Assembly: GCF_012044895.1 (NCBI RefSeq)
Contig: NZ_CP050695.1
Location: forward strand, 1 to 64,000
Length of the DNA stretch: 64,000 nucleotides
Direction: 5' to 3'
Origin: Aquisalimonas sp. 2447
Lineage (GTDB): Bacteria; Pseudomonadota; Gammaproteobacteria; Nitrococcales; Aquisalimonadaceae
Positions 48,322-58,246 of this stretch are shown one piece after another. Both the position numbers and the translations under genes were made by a program. The notes below the pieces were generated by a model that saw only the letters and a program-made list of their open reading frames with translations, had not been told where the DNA came from and ran no database searches. Each line of letters opens with the position of its first letter. Within the stretch, counting starts at the first letter, position 1.

Positions 48322-50616
48322 TCAATCGGCTCTCGCGGCGTCCTCACCGGAGGGCATCATGCTCGCCTCCACGGCCGAAAGGGCGGTCATGTTAATGATG
48401 CCACGCACCGTCACCGACGGAGTGAGGATGTGGGCGGGACGGTTGGTGCCCAGCAGGATCGGCCCCACCGAAACCCCTTCGCTGGTGGCCTTGAGCAGGT
48501 TGAAGGCGATGTTGGAGGCGTCCAGGGTGGGCAGGATCAGCAGGTTCGCCGTGCCCTTGAGCCGCGCGTTGGGGAAGATGCGCTGGCGAATCTCCTCGGA
48601 AATGGCGGCATCGCCGTGCATCTCGCCTTCCACTTCCAGATTCGGGTCCCGCGCCTCGATGAGCTGCAGCGCCTCCCGCATCTTCACCGCCGAGGCGGCA
48701 TCGGAGGAGCCGAAACTGGAGTGCGACAGCAGCGCCACCTTGGGCGTCATGCCGAAGCGGCGTACCTCGTCGGCGGCGAGAATGGTCATCTCCGCGAGCT
48801 GCTGGGCCGTGGGGTCCTGGTTGACGTAGGTGTCACACAGGAAGAACGTGCCCTTGGGCAGGATCAGCGTGTTCATGGCCGCCATGTTACGCACTCCGGG
48901 GCGACGCCCCAGCACCGACTCGATGTGGCCCAGCTGGCGGTGGTAGCGGCCGTCGATGCCGCAGAGCATGGCGTCCGCCTCGCCGCGCCGGACCATTAGC
49001 GCGGCGATCACCGTATTGCGGGTGCGCACCACGTTGCGTGCCTGGTCCGGCGTGATGCCCTTGCGCTCCATGATGGAGTGGTACAGCGTCCAGTACTCGC
49101 GGTAGCGCGGGTCATCCTCCGGGTCCGCCAGCTCGAAGTCTTCGTCCATCTTCAGGCGCAGCCCCATCCGTTCCAGGCGCATTTCCACGACCTTGCGACG
49201 GCCGATGAGAATGGGCTTCGCCAGGCGGTCATCCACGACCACCTGCACGGCGCGCAGCACGCGCTCCTGTTCCCCTTCGGCGTAGACCACCCGCTTGGGG
49301 TTCTCCCGGGCGCGCTCGAATAGCGGTTTCATCAGCAGCCCGGACTGGAACACGAACTGGTTCAGTCGCAGCTTGTAGGCCTGCATGTCCTCGATGGGGC
49401 GCACGGCCACGCCGCTATCCATGGCGGCCTGGGCCACCGCCGGGGCGATGCGCGAGATCAGCCGCGGGTCGAAGGGCTTGGGGATGAGGTAGTCGCGGCC
49501 GAACTGCAGCGGCTTGCCGCCGTAGGCGGTGACCACCACGTCGGAGGATTCCTCCATGGCCAGTGCGGCGATGGCCTCGACACAGGCGAGTTTCATTTCC
49601 TCGTTGATGGTGGTGGCGCCGACGTCCAGGGCCCCGCGGAAGATGAACGGGAAACACAGGACGTTGTTCACCTGGTTGGGGTAATCCGAGCGACCGGTGG
49701 CGATAACGCAGTCCGGGCGTTCCTCCTGGGCCTCCTCGGGGATGATCTCCGGGGTCGGGTTGGCCATGGCGAACACCAGCGGATCGCGGGCCATCTTCGC
49801 GACCATGGCGCGGGTGAGCACGCCGGGCCCGGAGAGGCCGATGAAGATGTCGGCACTGTCCATGGCATCGTCCAGGGTGCGCGCGTCGGTGTCCCGGGCA
49901 AAGGCGGCCTTGCGCTTGTCCAGGTTGTCGCGGCCGCTGTGGATCACGCCCCGGGAGTCCAGCATGGTGATGTGCTCACGGGGCAAGCCCAGGCTGACCA
50001 GCAGCTCCAGGCAGGAAATGGCTGCGGCGCCGGCGCCGGAGCACACCACGGTGACGTCCTCCACGTTCTTGCCCACCACCCGCAGACCGTTGCGGACTGC
50101 TGCCGCGGTAATGATGGCGGTGCCATGCTGGTCGTCGTGGAAGACCGGGATGTTCATGCGCTCCTTGAGCTGCTCCTCCACCTGGAAGCACTCCGGCGCC
50201 TTGATGTCCTCCAGGTTGATGCCGCCGAAGGTGGGTTCCAGGCTGGCAATGATCTCCACCAGGCGGTCCGGGTCGCGTTCCTGGATCTCGATATCGAACA
50301 CGTCGATGCCCGAGAACTTCTTGAACAGCACGCCCTTGCCTTCCATCACCGGCTTGGAGGCCAGCGGACCGATGGCGCCGAGACCCAGTACCGCCGTGCC
50401 GTTGGTGACCACGCCCACCAGGTTGCCGCGGGCGGTAACGCTGGCCGCCTCGGTTTCGTCCTCGACGATGAGCTCGCAGGCCGCGGCGACTCCGGGTGAG
50501 TAGGCCAGGGCCAGGTCGCGCTGGGTGGCCAGGGGCTTGGTGGGGACGACCTGGAGTTTTCCGGGTCTGGGGTGGCGATGGTATTCCAGCGCGTTTTCGC
50601 GCAAGTCATCGGACAT
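48322..50616 (-). CDS. maeB: NADP-dependent malic enzyme with phosphotransacetylase-like domain
   Basis: Decarboxylates malate to pyruvate with NADP, an anaplerotic NADPH source. The 764 residues (E. coli 759) consist of a malic-enzyme half (about 1-420), with the metal/substrate region [19 protein letters not shown], and a C-terminal phosphotransacetylase-like half (about 430-764), which lacks obvious independent activity in the family. The start ATG 50616 follows GAGGAG. It precedes the oxidoreductase by 31 bp. Confidence 0.95.
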   Translation of the reverse strand: MSDDLRENALEYHRHPRPGKLQVVPTKPLATQRDLALAYSPGVAAACELIVEDETEAASVTARGNLVGVVTNGTAVLGLGAIGPLASKPVMEGKGVLFKKFSGIDVFDIEIQERDPDRLVEIIASLEPTFGGINLEDIKAPECFQVEEQLKERMNIPVFHDDQHGTAIITAAAVRNGLRVVGKNVEDVTVVCSGAGAAAISCLELLVSLGLPREHITMLDSRGVIHSGRDNLDKRKAAFARDTDARTLDDAMDSADIFIGLSGPGVLTRAMVAKMARDPLVFAMANPTPEIIPEEAQEERPDCVIATGRSDYPNQVNNVLCFPFIFRGALDVGATTINEEMKLACVEAIAALAMEESSDVVVTAYGGKPLQFGRDYLIPKPFDPRLISRIAPAVAQAAMDSGVAVRPIEDMQAYKLRLNQFVFQSGLLMKPLFERARENPKRVVYAEGEQERVLRAVQVVVDDRLAKPILIGRRKVVEMRLERMGLRLKMDEDFELADPEDDPRYREYWTLYHSIMERKGITPDQARNVVRTRNTVIAALMVRRGEADAMLCGIDGRYHRQLGHIESVLGRRPGVRNMAAMNTLILPKGTFFLCDTYVNQDPTAQQLAEMTILAADEVRRFGMTPKVALLSHSSFGSSDAASAVKMREALQLIEARDPNLEVEGEMHGDAAISEEIRQRIFPNARLKGTANLLILPTLDASNIAFNLLKATSEGVSVGPILLGTNRPAHILTPSVTVRGIINMTALSAVEASMMPSGEDAARAD

Positions 50617-50720
50617 GCTGTTTCTCCTCGATGGTTCTGGGCCGTGGGCGTCCTTTACCCAGGGCTGCGGTCGGCTGGCACCATGATACCGGCCGGATCA
50701 ACAGGGTCCACCGATGGCGG

Positions 50721-51497
50721 TCACGGGCCGTCGGCCAGGAAAGCGCGCAGCCGCCGGGTGAACGCATCCGGCTGTTCGGCGTGTAGCCAGTGGCCAGCCC
50801 CGGGAAGCGCCTCGATCCGCGCCTCCGGGAATAGCGATCTGATGTCTGCATGGGCGGATTCCGGCACATAGTCGGATTTCTCGCCGTGCAGGAACAGGGA
50901 TGGCCCCGCATAGTTGGTATCGAACTCCGGGAAATCCGCAATCACCGGCAGATTGCTCTCCAGCGTCGCCAGCGGGATACGCCAGCGGAAGCCACCGTTG
51001 GCCGCCTCGAGATTGGTGAGCAGGAACTGGCGCAGCCCGGCCTCGGGGATGTCGTCGGCCAGCGCCTCGCTGGCGGCGCCGCGTGAGCCGAGACGCTGGG
51101 GATCCATGCGCTGCAGCGCGCGCAGCAGCCGCCCGTGGCCGTGATCGCCGTAGGCCATGGGCGCGATGTCGGCCACCAGTAGCCGGCGCACGTAGTCGCT
51201 ATCAGTGAGTGCCAGCGCCATGGCCACTTTGCCGCCCATGCTGTGACCGACCACGGTCGCCGGAGGAATGCCGTGCTGGTCCATGGTGGCGGCCACGGCG
51301 CTGGCCATGTCCGGGTAGTGCATGTGTTCCACATGGGGCGACTGGCCGTGGTTGGGCAGATCCATGGTCACCACCAGATGATCGGATGCCAGATCACGGG
51401 CGATCCGGTTCCAGTTGGTGCCGGAACCGAACAGTCCGTGCAGGATGACCACGGCCGGCCCCTCGCCCTGGATGCGGGTGTTCAACGACTGGTTCAT
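50721..51497 (-). CDS. Alpha/beta hydrolase, YbfF-like esterase
   Basis: A 258-residue cytoplasmic esterase of the YbfF type. It has VILHGLFGSGTNWNRIARDL at the N-terminus, the nucleophile elbow GHSMGGKVAMALA, an acidic residue in LHGEKSDYVP and the catalytic His in LPGAGHWLHAEQP. The ATG overlaps the gdhB stop by 4 bp, so it is probably co-transcribed with gdhB, an unusual partner. The substrate is unknown; YbfF esterases hydrolyse acyl-CoA-like esters in vitro. Confidence 0.85.
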   Translation of the reverse strand: MNQSLNTRIQGEGPAVVILHGLFGSGTNWNRIARDLASDHLVVTMDLPNHGQSPHVEHMHYPDMASAVAATMDQHGIPPATVVGHSMGGKVAMALALTDSDYVRRLLVADIAPMAYGDHGHGRLLRALQRMDPQRLGSRGAASEALADDIPEAGLRQFLLTNLEAANGGFRWRIPLATLESNLPVIADFPEFDTNYAGPSLFLHGEKSDYVPESAHADIRSLFPEARIEALPGAGHWLHAEQPDAFTRRLRAFLADGP

Positions 51498-54400
51498 GAT
51501 TCGGGCATGCCCTGGCTGTGTTGCCGTCCGGAAAGGACGGCCACGTTTTTCAGGTCCTGCACCGCCACCGTCAGCATGGCAAGGTCCGGGTGACCACCAC
51601 CGTCGATGTCAGCCAGGGTCTGCTGCAGGCGTGCCGCCGGTCCGGCCAGGGCCAGCTGCCACTGGTCCACGAGGTCGGCGGGCGCCAGTGCCGGATCATC
51701 CTGTTGCAGGACACTGGTGGCAAGCAAGCGCAGGTAGAGAGCGTAATCGTCTTCCAGGCCCATGCGGCACCGCTCTTCCCAGGCGTTGCCGGTCTCCAGG
51801 GCGTGGATGGCAGTCTCCAGCCAGCGCAGGGACATGGCCTGGCCGAGCTGGAAGTAGACCGCCGCCGCTCGCTCCGGGTCGGCACCGGTCTCGGCGGCGA
51901 CAATGGAGATGTCCAGTGCTGCCGCCAGCGGGCTCAGACAGGCCAGCCTCCGGGCCAGATCCACGGGCACGTTGCTGGCGGTCAGTTCGTCGACCCGGGC
52001 GACCAGGGCTTCGTGGTCCGGCTGCGGCAGCACCTGGTCAAGGCGTCCGCCCAGGGTCTCGATCAGGGCCGCCATGCGCTCCACCAATTCGGGGCTGGAC
52101 AGGCCCGAGGGCAGCTGCCGCAGCAGCCACAGCGCAGTGCTTTCGGCCAGCCGCAGGGTCTCCAGCCGCAGGGACTGCTGCAGACCGGCATCGATCAGGT
52201 TGTCCTGGGCGTCCAGGGCGTCCCAGAGCGATTCCAGGGCATAGACCCGGCGGGCCGCGAAGTAGGCGCGTGCCACGTCCCCGGCGGCGACGCCGGTCTT
52301 GTCCTGCATGCGGAACAGAAACCCGGCGCCCATGCGGTTGAGCATGTCGTTGGTGATCTGGGTGGCAATGATCTCCCGGCGCAGGCGGTGGTCGGGCATG
52401 AACGCCCGGTGTCCCTCCTGAAGCGGTCGCGGGAAATAGCGCACCAGGATGTCCTGCAGGCTCTCGTCGTCGACCAGGTCACTGTCCACCAGGGTTTGGA
52501 AGCCGGTGAGCTTGGCGTACGCCAGCAGCACCGCGAGTTCCGGCCGGGTCAGTCCCTGTCCGGCCTGGGCTCGCTCCTCCAGTTCCACATCGTCCGGCAG
52601 CGCCTCCAGGGAGCGATCCAGTTCGCCGGCCTGCTCCAGGGCACGGAGCTGGCGGGCGTGCTCGCCCACCAGGTCGCCAGCACGGGCACTCATGGTGCTC
52701 AGCGCCTCGGTCTGCCGGTAGTTGTCCGTGAGCACCAGCCCGGCCACCTCATCGGACATCTCTGCCAGCAGGCGACTGCGCTGTTTGGCAGTGAGGTCAC
52801 CCCGCTCCATCTCCTCGTTGAGCAGGATCTTGATGTTCACCTCGTGATCGGAGCAGCTAACGCCGCCGGCGTTGTCGATGGCATCGGTGTTGATGTAGCC
52901 GCCGTGGCGGGCGAATTCCACGCGTCCCCGCTGGGTGACGCCCAGATTGCCGCCCTCGCCCACCACGCGGCAGCGCAGCTGCCCCGCGTCCACCCGAATG
53001 GCGTCGTTGGCGCGGTCGCCGACCTCCAGGTGTGTCTCCGTGGAGGCCTTGATGTAGGTCCCGATACCACCGTTCCAGAACAGGTCCACCGGGGCCAGGA
53101 GAATGGCGTGCATGAGCTCGTTGGGGGTGAGCCGGTCGGCCTCGATGCCCAGCGCCTGTCGTGCCTCCGGACCTAGCTCGATGGATTTCGCGGAGCGGGG
53201 GAAAATCCCCCCGCCCCGGGAGATCAGCTTGCGGTTGTAGTTATCCCAGCTGGAGCGGGGCTTGTGGAACAGCCGCTGGCGTTCGGCGTAGCTCGTGGCG
53301 GGGTCAGGCTCGGGATCGATGAAGATGTGGCGGTGATCGAAGGCGGCCACCAGCCGGATGTGTTCCGAGAGCAGCATGCCGTTGCCGAACACGTCGCCGG
53401 ACATATCGCCGACGCCGGCCACGGTGAACGCCTCGTTCTGGATGTCGCGGCCGAGTTCACGGAAGTGACGCATCACCGCCACCCAGGCTCCCCGCGCCGT
53501 GATGGCCATTTTCTTGTGGTCGTACCCATTGGAGCCCCCGGAGGCGAAGGCGTCCTGGAGCCAGAAACCGTAATCCTGGGCGATGCCGTTGGCGATGTCG
53601 GAAAAGGTTGCGGTGCCCTTGTCGGCGGCTACCACCAGATAGGGGTCGTCGTCATCGTGGCGGACCACCGACGGTGGTGGCTCGATGCGGTCGCCCACGT
53701 AGTTGTCGGTGACATCCAGCAGGGCGCTGATGAACAGACGGTAGCAGGCCTCCACCTCCGCGGGCTGCGCGTCGCGCTCCTCGGGCAACTGCTTGGCGAT
53801 GAACCCGCCCTTGGCCCCCACGGGGATGATGACCGCGTTCTTGACCATCTGGGCCTTCATCAGCCCCAGCACCTCCGTGCGGAAGTCCTCCCTGCGTTCG
53901 GACCAGCGCAGCCCGCCGCGGGCCACCTTGCCGCCGCGCAAATGCACGCCCTCGGTGCGCGGCGAGTAGACGTAGACTTCATAGGCCGGCCAGGGTCGCG
54001 GCATTTCCGGAATGCGTGCCGGAATCAGTTTGAAGCTCAGTGCCGATCCGGGTGAACCGACGGCCTTGCTCTGATAGGCATTGGTGCGCACCGTGGCCTG
54101 GATGGCCGCCAGCAATCGGCGCAGCATGCGGTCCTCGTCCAGACTGGGGACGTCCACCAGGGCGCGTTCGATCTGCTCGGCCAGGCGGGTGGCACGCTTG
54201 CTGTCACAGCGCTCGAGATCGAAAAGGTTGTGGAACAGGCGGATCAGCAGCCGCGCGATGCGCGGATTGTTGGCCAGGGTCTCTTCCATGTACGCCTGGC
54301 TGTAGGGGGTGCCCGCCTGGCGGAGATAGCGGCTGTAGGCCCGGAGAACGGCGATTTCGTCCCAGCTCAGGCGGGCGGCCAGCACCAGGTGGTTGAAACC

Positions 54401-56335
54401 GTCATCCTCGGCGTGGCGATACCAGACCGCGGTGAAGGCCTGCTCGACGTTGCCCCGGAGCTGCTCCACGTCCAGCTCACCGCCGGGGTAGCGCAGGCCG
54501 AAGTCGTGGATCCAGGCATCCGCGGTCCCGGCGCCCCGGGGCTGCACCACGTAGGGGCGTTCGTCCAGGACACGCACCCCCATGTTCTCGAGGACCGGCA
54601 GCGCATCGGACAGGGTAATGCTGCCACCGCGATGGTAGAGCCGCAGCCGCAGGGTGTCTTCGGGGGCTTCCAGGGGGCGGTAGAGGACGATGTTGAGGCT
54701 GTGCTGAGCGTCCAGTTCCTCCAGGCGCTCGATGTCGTGAGCGGCGACCCGCGCCGAGGTGTCCTCGCGGTATGCGGCGCTGAAACTCTGGCCGTAGCGC
54801 TCATACAGCAGGTTGCCACGGGCTTCGCCGCAGTAGTCGCGCAGTGAGTCGTGGAGGTCGTCCGTCCAGGCGCGGATGGTCTCGGCCAGCTGCCGTTCCA
54901 GTTCGGTGGTGTCCACCTCCAGGGACGCGCCGTGTTGCACGTGCACGATGAAGTGGATGCGCGCCAGCACGGACTCCGAGAGGTTGACCGTGAATTCACA
55001 GTGGGCGGCGTCATAGGCCGCCTCCAGCAGCGCCTGCATGCGCTGCCGTACATCGGTGTTGTAGCGGTCCCGTGGCACGAACACCAGGCAGGAGACAAAA
55101 CGCCGGTAGGTGTCCTCGCGCACGAACAGGCGCACCCGCTGCCGCTCCTGCAGCTGCAGGATGCCCATGGCGATGTCGTAGAGCCGCTCCGGATGGACCT
55201 GGAACAGCTCGTCCCGGGGGAAGGTCTCCAGGATGTTGATCAGGGCCTTGCTGGCGTGCCCCGGATGGGGCAGATCGGCCTGCTCCAGTACCTGCTGGAT
55301 CTTGCGGCGCAGCAGCGGGATCGCCCGCGGGTTGCGGTTGTACGCCGCCGAGGTGTAGAGGCCGAGGAACCGGTGCTCGCCGATGACCCGGCCCTGTTCG
55401 TCCAGGCGCTTCACGCCCACGTAATCCATGTAGCCCGGCCGGTGGATCGGGGCCCGGTGGGTGGACTTGGTCAGGATCAGGAGTTCGGGTTCCCTGGCCA
55501 TGGCGCGCACGGCCTCGGGAAGGGCGCTGAAGCTGTCCGACGGCCCCTTGGCACCCGGCCGGCGCAGGATGCCGAGCCCGGAGCCCTTGACCGGGGTCAG
55601 GGCGTCCTCGCCGTTACGGGTCTCGAGTTCGTAGCAGCGGTAGCCGAGAAAGGTAAAGTGGTCGGCGCTCAGCCACTCCAGGAAGGCGAGGCTCTCGTCG
55701 CGGTCCGCTCCCGCTGACCCGCGGGTTTCCAGTTCCCGGCGCGCCTCCTCCATGCGCTGGTGCATGGGTTTCCAGTCCGTGACCACCAGGTCCACGTTCT
55801 CCAGCACGGAGGTGACGTCCTGTTCGATGGTCTGCAGGCGCTCGGGGGAGCTCTGGCGATCCACCTCGAAGTGCATGCACGCTTCCGCCTGACTGCCCTG
55901 GTCCTGCGAGATGGCCTCGACCGTGCCCTGGGCATCGCGGCGCAACGGAATGATGGGGTGGATGATCAGGTGCACTGTCAGGCCCTGGCGGTTCAGTGCC
56001 ATGGCCAGTGAGTCCACCAGGAACGGTTGGTCCGGGCAGACAACCTGGACAATGGTGTGGGTGGATTCCCAGCCGTGGTGCTCGGGTTCCGGGTTGTATA
56101 CGTGGACCCGGTGCTGATTGTGGCGGCGTTTGCGTGCCAGGTGCCAGTGCGACAGGGCGGCGCCGTAAAGATCCGCCGCGGGCCGGCTTGTCAGGTCGTC
56201 CGCCGCCACACGGGCGAAGAACCAGCGCATGAACGTGGTGATGGCTTCCTGCTCGTCCGGCGGGCATCGTTCGGCGACGCGCTGTTCGACGGTCTGCAGC
56301 AGCTCGGCTTTGCGTCGCTCGGCATTCGTGGTCAT
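51494..56335 (-). CDS. gdhB: NAD-dependent glutamate dehydrogenase (large, GdhB type)
   Basis: Large (1613 residues) catabolic NAD-specific glutamate dehydrogenase, as in Pseudomonas GdhB (1620). The central catalytic region contains GGKVARGGLRWSERREDFRT and the lysine-rich KAQMVKNAVIIPVGAKGGF (about 800-840), with long regulatory flanks that include ACT-like segments. The start is ATG 56335 rather than an earlier in-frame codon, which would add about 39 nonhomologous residues. A 142-bp spacer separates it from a divergent gene. It overlaps the YbfF-like gene. In this window both the assimilatory (glnA) and catabolic (gdhB) sides of glutamate metabolism are encoded. Confidence 0.95.
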   Translation of the reverse strand: MTTNAERRKAELLQTVEQRVAERCPPDEQEAITTFMRWFFARVAADDLTSRPAADLYGAALSHWHLARKRRHNQHRVHVYNPEPEHHGWESTHTIVQVVCPDQPFLVDSLAMALNRQGLTVHLIIHPIIPLRRDAQGTVEAISQDQGSQAEACMHFEVDRQSSPERLQTIEQDVTSVLENVDLVVTDWKPMHQRMEEARRELETRGSAGADRDESLAFLEWLSADHFTFLGYRCYELETRNGEDALTPVKGSGLGILRRPGAKGPSDSFSALPEAVRAMAREPELLILTKSTHRAPIHRPGYMDYVGVKRLDEQGRVIGEHRFLGLYTSAAYNRNPRAIPLLRRKIQQVLEQADLPHPGHASKALINILETFPRDELFQVHPERLYDIAMGILQLQERQRVRLFVREDTYRRFVSCLVFVPRDRYNTDVRQRMQALLEAAYDAAHCEFTVNLSESVLARIHFIVHVQHGASLEVDTTELERQLAETIRAWTDDLHDSLRDYCGEARGNLLYERYGQSFSAAYREDTSARVAAHDIERLEELDAQHSLNIVLYRPLEAPEDTLRLRLYHRGGSITLSDALPVLENMGVRVLDERPYVVQPRGAGTADAWIHDFGLRYPGGELDVEQLRGNVEQAFTAVWYRHAEDDGFNHLVLAARLSWDEIAVLRAYSRYLRQAGTPYSQAYMEETLANNPRIARLLIRLFHNLFDLERCDSKRATRLAEQIERALVDVPSLDEDRMLRRLLAAIQATVRTNAYQSKAVGSPGSALSFKLIPARIPEMPRPWPAYEVYVYSPRTEGVHLRGGKVARGGLRWSERREDFRTEVLGLMKAQMVKNAVIIPVGAKGGFIAKQLPEERDAQPAEVEACYRLFISALLDVTDNYVGDRIEPPPSVVRHDDDDPYLVVAADKGTATFSDIANGIAQDYGFWLQDAFASGGSNGYDHKKMAITARGAWVAVMRHFRELGRDIQNEAFTVAGVGDMSGDVFGNGMLLSEHIRLVAAFDHRHIFIDPEPDPATSYAERQRLFHKPRSSWDNYNRKLISRGGGIFPRSAKSIELGPEARQALGIEADRLTPNELMHAILLAPVDLFWNGGIGTYIKASTETHLEVGDRANDAIRVDAGQLRCRVVGEGGNLGVTQRGRVEFARHGGYINTDAIDNAGGVSCSDHEVNIKILLNEEMERGDLTAKQRSRLLAEMSDEVAGLVLTDNYRQTEALSTMSARAGDLVGEHARQLRALEQAGELDRSLEALPDDVELEERAQAGQGLTRPELAVLLAYAKLTGFQTLVDSDLVDDESLQDILVRYFPRPLQEGHRAFMPDHRLRREIIATQITNDMLNRMGAGFLFRMQDKTGVAAGDVARAYFAARRVYALESLWDALDAQDNLIDAGLQQSLRLETLRLAESTALWLLRQLPSGLSSPELVERMAALIETLGGRLDQVLPQPDHEALVARVDELTASNVPVDLARRLACLSPLAAALDISIVAAETGADPERAAAVYFQLGQAMSLRWLETAIHALETGNAWEERCRMGLEDDYALYLRLLATSVLQQDDPALAPADLVDQWQLALAGPAARLQQTLADIDGGGHPDLAMLTVAVQDLKNVAVLSGRQHSQGMPES

Positions 56336-56477
56336 GGGGCACCGCCTTTGTTGTTCTTCGCCTCCTCTCAGCATACGAGGTGCACCGGCAGTGTGCACAC
56401 CCGGCGACGGCGATGTGCGGGCCGGCGGTGATCCGTTAGACTGCGGGATCACAGGTATTGGCAGCGAGGCAGAGGTA

Positions 56478-57131
56478 ATGACCGAGTCGCTCGAGGAAGT
56501 GCAGCGTCGGGTGCGGCGGCAGCTCCGCCATGGCCCTCCGGATGCCGAGGATCAGACCCGCATCGCGCTCTATCTGCAGGCCGTGAAAGGGCTCAACGCC
56601 TCCGTGCTGGCCAAGCTGGAGTGGCAGCCCGTGGAGTGGCTGCCGTACCGCTTCCTGCACGGCCAGTATTACCGGGAGCTGGAATTGTCCACGCTGCTGG
56701 GCCGCGCGACACGGTGGTCTTCCCAGCCGCTGATCTATATGGAGGCGGGGACACTGAGTATGGATCTCTGGTCGCGTACCGAGGCGGCTCGTTATCTGCC
56801 CGGCTTTTTCGAAGTGGACGAGCGCTTCTACAGCTACATGGCTTTGAGCCATGCGTTCATGTCCGTGATCCGGTTCCTGCCGTTGCTGCCCCCGCACCAG
56901 GACCTGGAGTCCGACTCCTTCCTCAGTGCCATCAAGGCCATTGAGGACGAGAACGGCCGCCAGATCCAGACCCAGATCCGGATGCTTAAGGAGCTGGACG
57001 GCGGACTGTCCCGGGACGAGCGCGAGCGGGTCGTCGAGGATCAGCGCCAGCGCGTGGAGGCCTCGTTCGCGCAGCTCCTGGGCACGCTGGGGCAGCCGCC
57101 CGGGGCAACGATGCAGGGAGGTGACTCCTGA
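56478..57131 (+). CDS. Hypothetical protein, possibly partner of the following hydrolase
   Basis: A 217-residue protein that I do not recognise. It is rich in charged and aromatic residues, has no signal peptide or membrane segment, and ends in a Glu/Arg/Gln-rich helix (about 165-205). ATG 56478 has GAGG nearby. Its stop codon overlaps the ATG of the next gene by one base (TGATG), so the two are translated together. With the hydrolase's Lys-rich tail and its proximity, it might act in polyester or lipid granule metabolism, but that is speculation. Confidence 0.55.
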   Translation: MTESLEEVQRRVRRQLRHGPPDAEDQTRIALYLQAVKGLNASVLAKLEWQPVEWLPYRFLHGQYYRELELSTLLGRATRWSSQPLIYMEAGTLSMDLWSRTEAARYLPGFFEVDERFYSYMALSHAFMSVIRFLPLLPPHQDLESDSFLSAIKAIEDENGRQIQTQIRMLKELDGGLSRDERERVVEDQRQRVEASFAQLLGTLGQPPGATMQGGDS

Positions 57132-58177
57132 TGCCGGTGTTCGAGCACGACGGCCAGTCGCTGTACTACGAGCTGCACGGCCGCGAGGGTGACCCGGTTG
57201 TTACCATCATCAATGGCTTGTCCATGCGTACCAGCCATTGGGCGCCTTACTTCGAGCAGTTGCCGGCGCGGGGCTGCCGGGTGCTCACCTATGACATGGT
57301 GGGCCAGGGGGCATCCTCGAAGCCGGTGCTGGGTGCGGACTTCGACGACCACGCCACTATGCTGGCGGCGCTGCATACCCATCTAGGCCTGGAGCGGCCG
57401 TATGTGATGGGGATTTCCTTCGGCGGCGTGGTGGCGCTCAAGTATGCGATTCGTTATCCGAATCGCATTGGCGGCCTGATCCCGGCGAGCACTTTCTCCG
57501 AGCTGGACGCCCAGCTCGAGGGGCACTCGGTGAACCTCTACCAGGGGCTGGCCAGGGTGGGTTTCGAGTTCTATCTCGATCTGCTCATGCCGCTGAATTT
57601 CAGCAACGACTATATTGCCGCCAACCGCGATCTGCTGCACGTGATCAAGCGCGTGGGGGCGTCCAACAACGAGCTCTATGGTATCCAGAATCTCATGGAG
57701 TCGCTGGCGGATTTCCGCTCCATCACGCCGGAGCTGAAGCACATCACCTGCCCGACCATGATCCTCAATGCCGAGTTCGATTGCCTCACGCCGCGGCATC
57801 TCCACGACATTATGCGGGAGAACATCCCCAGTTCACGGCTGGTGCTGGTGCCCTGGGTCTGCCATGCGTTCACGCTGGAGATACCGGAGCTGACCAGTCG
57901 GTTGTTGGCCGATTTCGTGAAATCCGTGGAATCGGGGCAGTGGGAGGGGGATCAGAGTGTGTGGATTGCCGCGGAGAATCCCGAGGCCAGCACCATACTC
58001 ACCCGCTGCTCCCAGGATCACCTGCGGTCGATCCCGGTAGCGAAGCCCGGGCAGAAGGCGGCCGGTGGCGGCAGCACCGGGAAGAGCACGACTACCCGGC
58101 GGGAGAGCGTTACACCCCGAAAGAAGTCGGCCAGCAAGCCGGCCAAGGCGTCGAGCAAGAAGACCTCGAAGACTTGA
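57131..58177 (+). CDS. Alpha/beta hydrolase with a Lys/Ser/Thr-rich C-terminal tail
   Basis: A 348-residue alpha/beta hydrolase. The core (about 1-265) has the nucleophile elbow GISFGGVVAL (Ser about 96), an acidic residue in EFDCLTP and the catalytic His in WVCHAFTLE. The last ~50 residues (about 298-348) form a low-complexity tail of Lys, Ser, Thr, Ala and Arg, reminiscent of the histone-like tails of PhaF granule proteins. Such a tail could bind nucleic acid or a negatively charged granule surface. The gene follows a hypothetical partner with a 1-bp overlap and is convergent with the FabH-like gene. Confidence 0.75.
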   Translation: MPVFEHDGQSLYYELHGREGDPVVTIINGLSMRTSHWAPYFEQLPARGCRVLTYDMVGQGASSKPVLGADFDDHATMLAALHTHLGLERPYVMGISFGGVVALKYAIRYPNRIGGLIPASTFSELDAQLEGHSVNLYQGLARVGFEFYLDLLMPLNFSNDYIAANRDLLHVIKRVGASNNELYGIQNLMESLADFRSITPELKHITCPTMILNAEFDCLTPRHLHDIMRENIPSSRLVLVPWVCHAFTLEIPELTSRLLADFVKSVESGQWEGDQSVWIAAENPEASTILTRCSQDHLRSIPVAKPGQKAAGGGSTGKSTTTRRESVTPRKKSASKPAKASSKKTSKT

Positions 58178-58204
58178 GCTGAACGGTCCGTCGAGGAGGG
58201 GACG

Positions 58205-58233
58205 GGTTGCCACTCCATGCTGGAGTGGCAACC
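58205..58233. terminator. Hairpin between convergent genes
   Basis: GGTTGCCACTCCA (58205-58217) and its exact complement (58221-58233) flank a 3-base loop. The 13-bp stem lies between the hydrolase (+) and the FabH-like gene (-), so it can serve both 3' ends. No T-tract follows. Confidence 0.5.
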
Positions 58234-58246
58234 TGCACTGCTCTGG

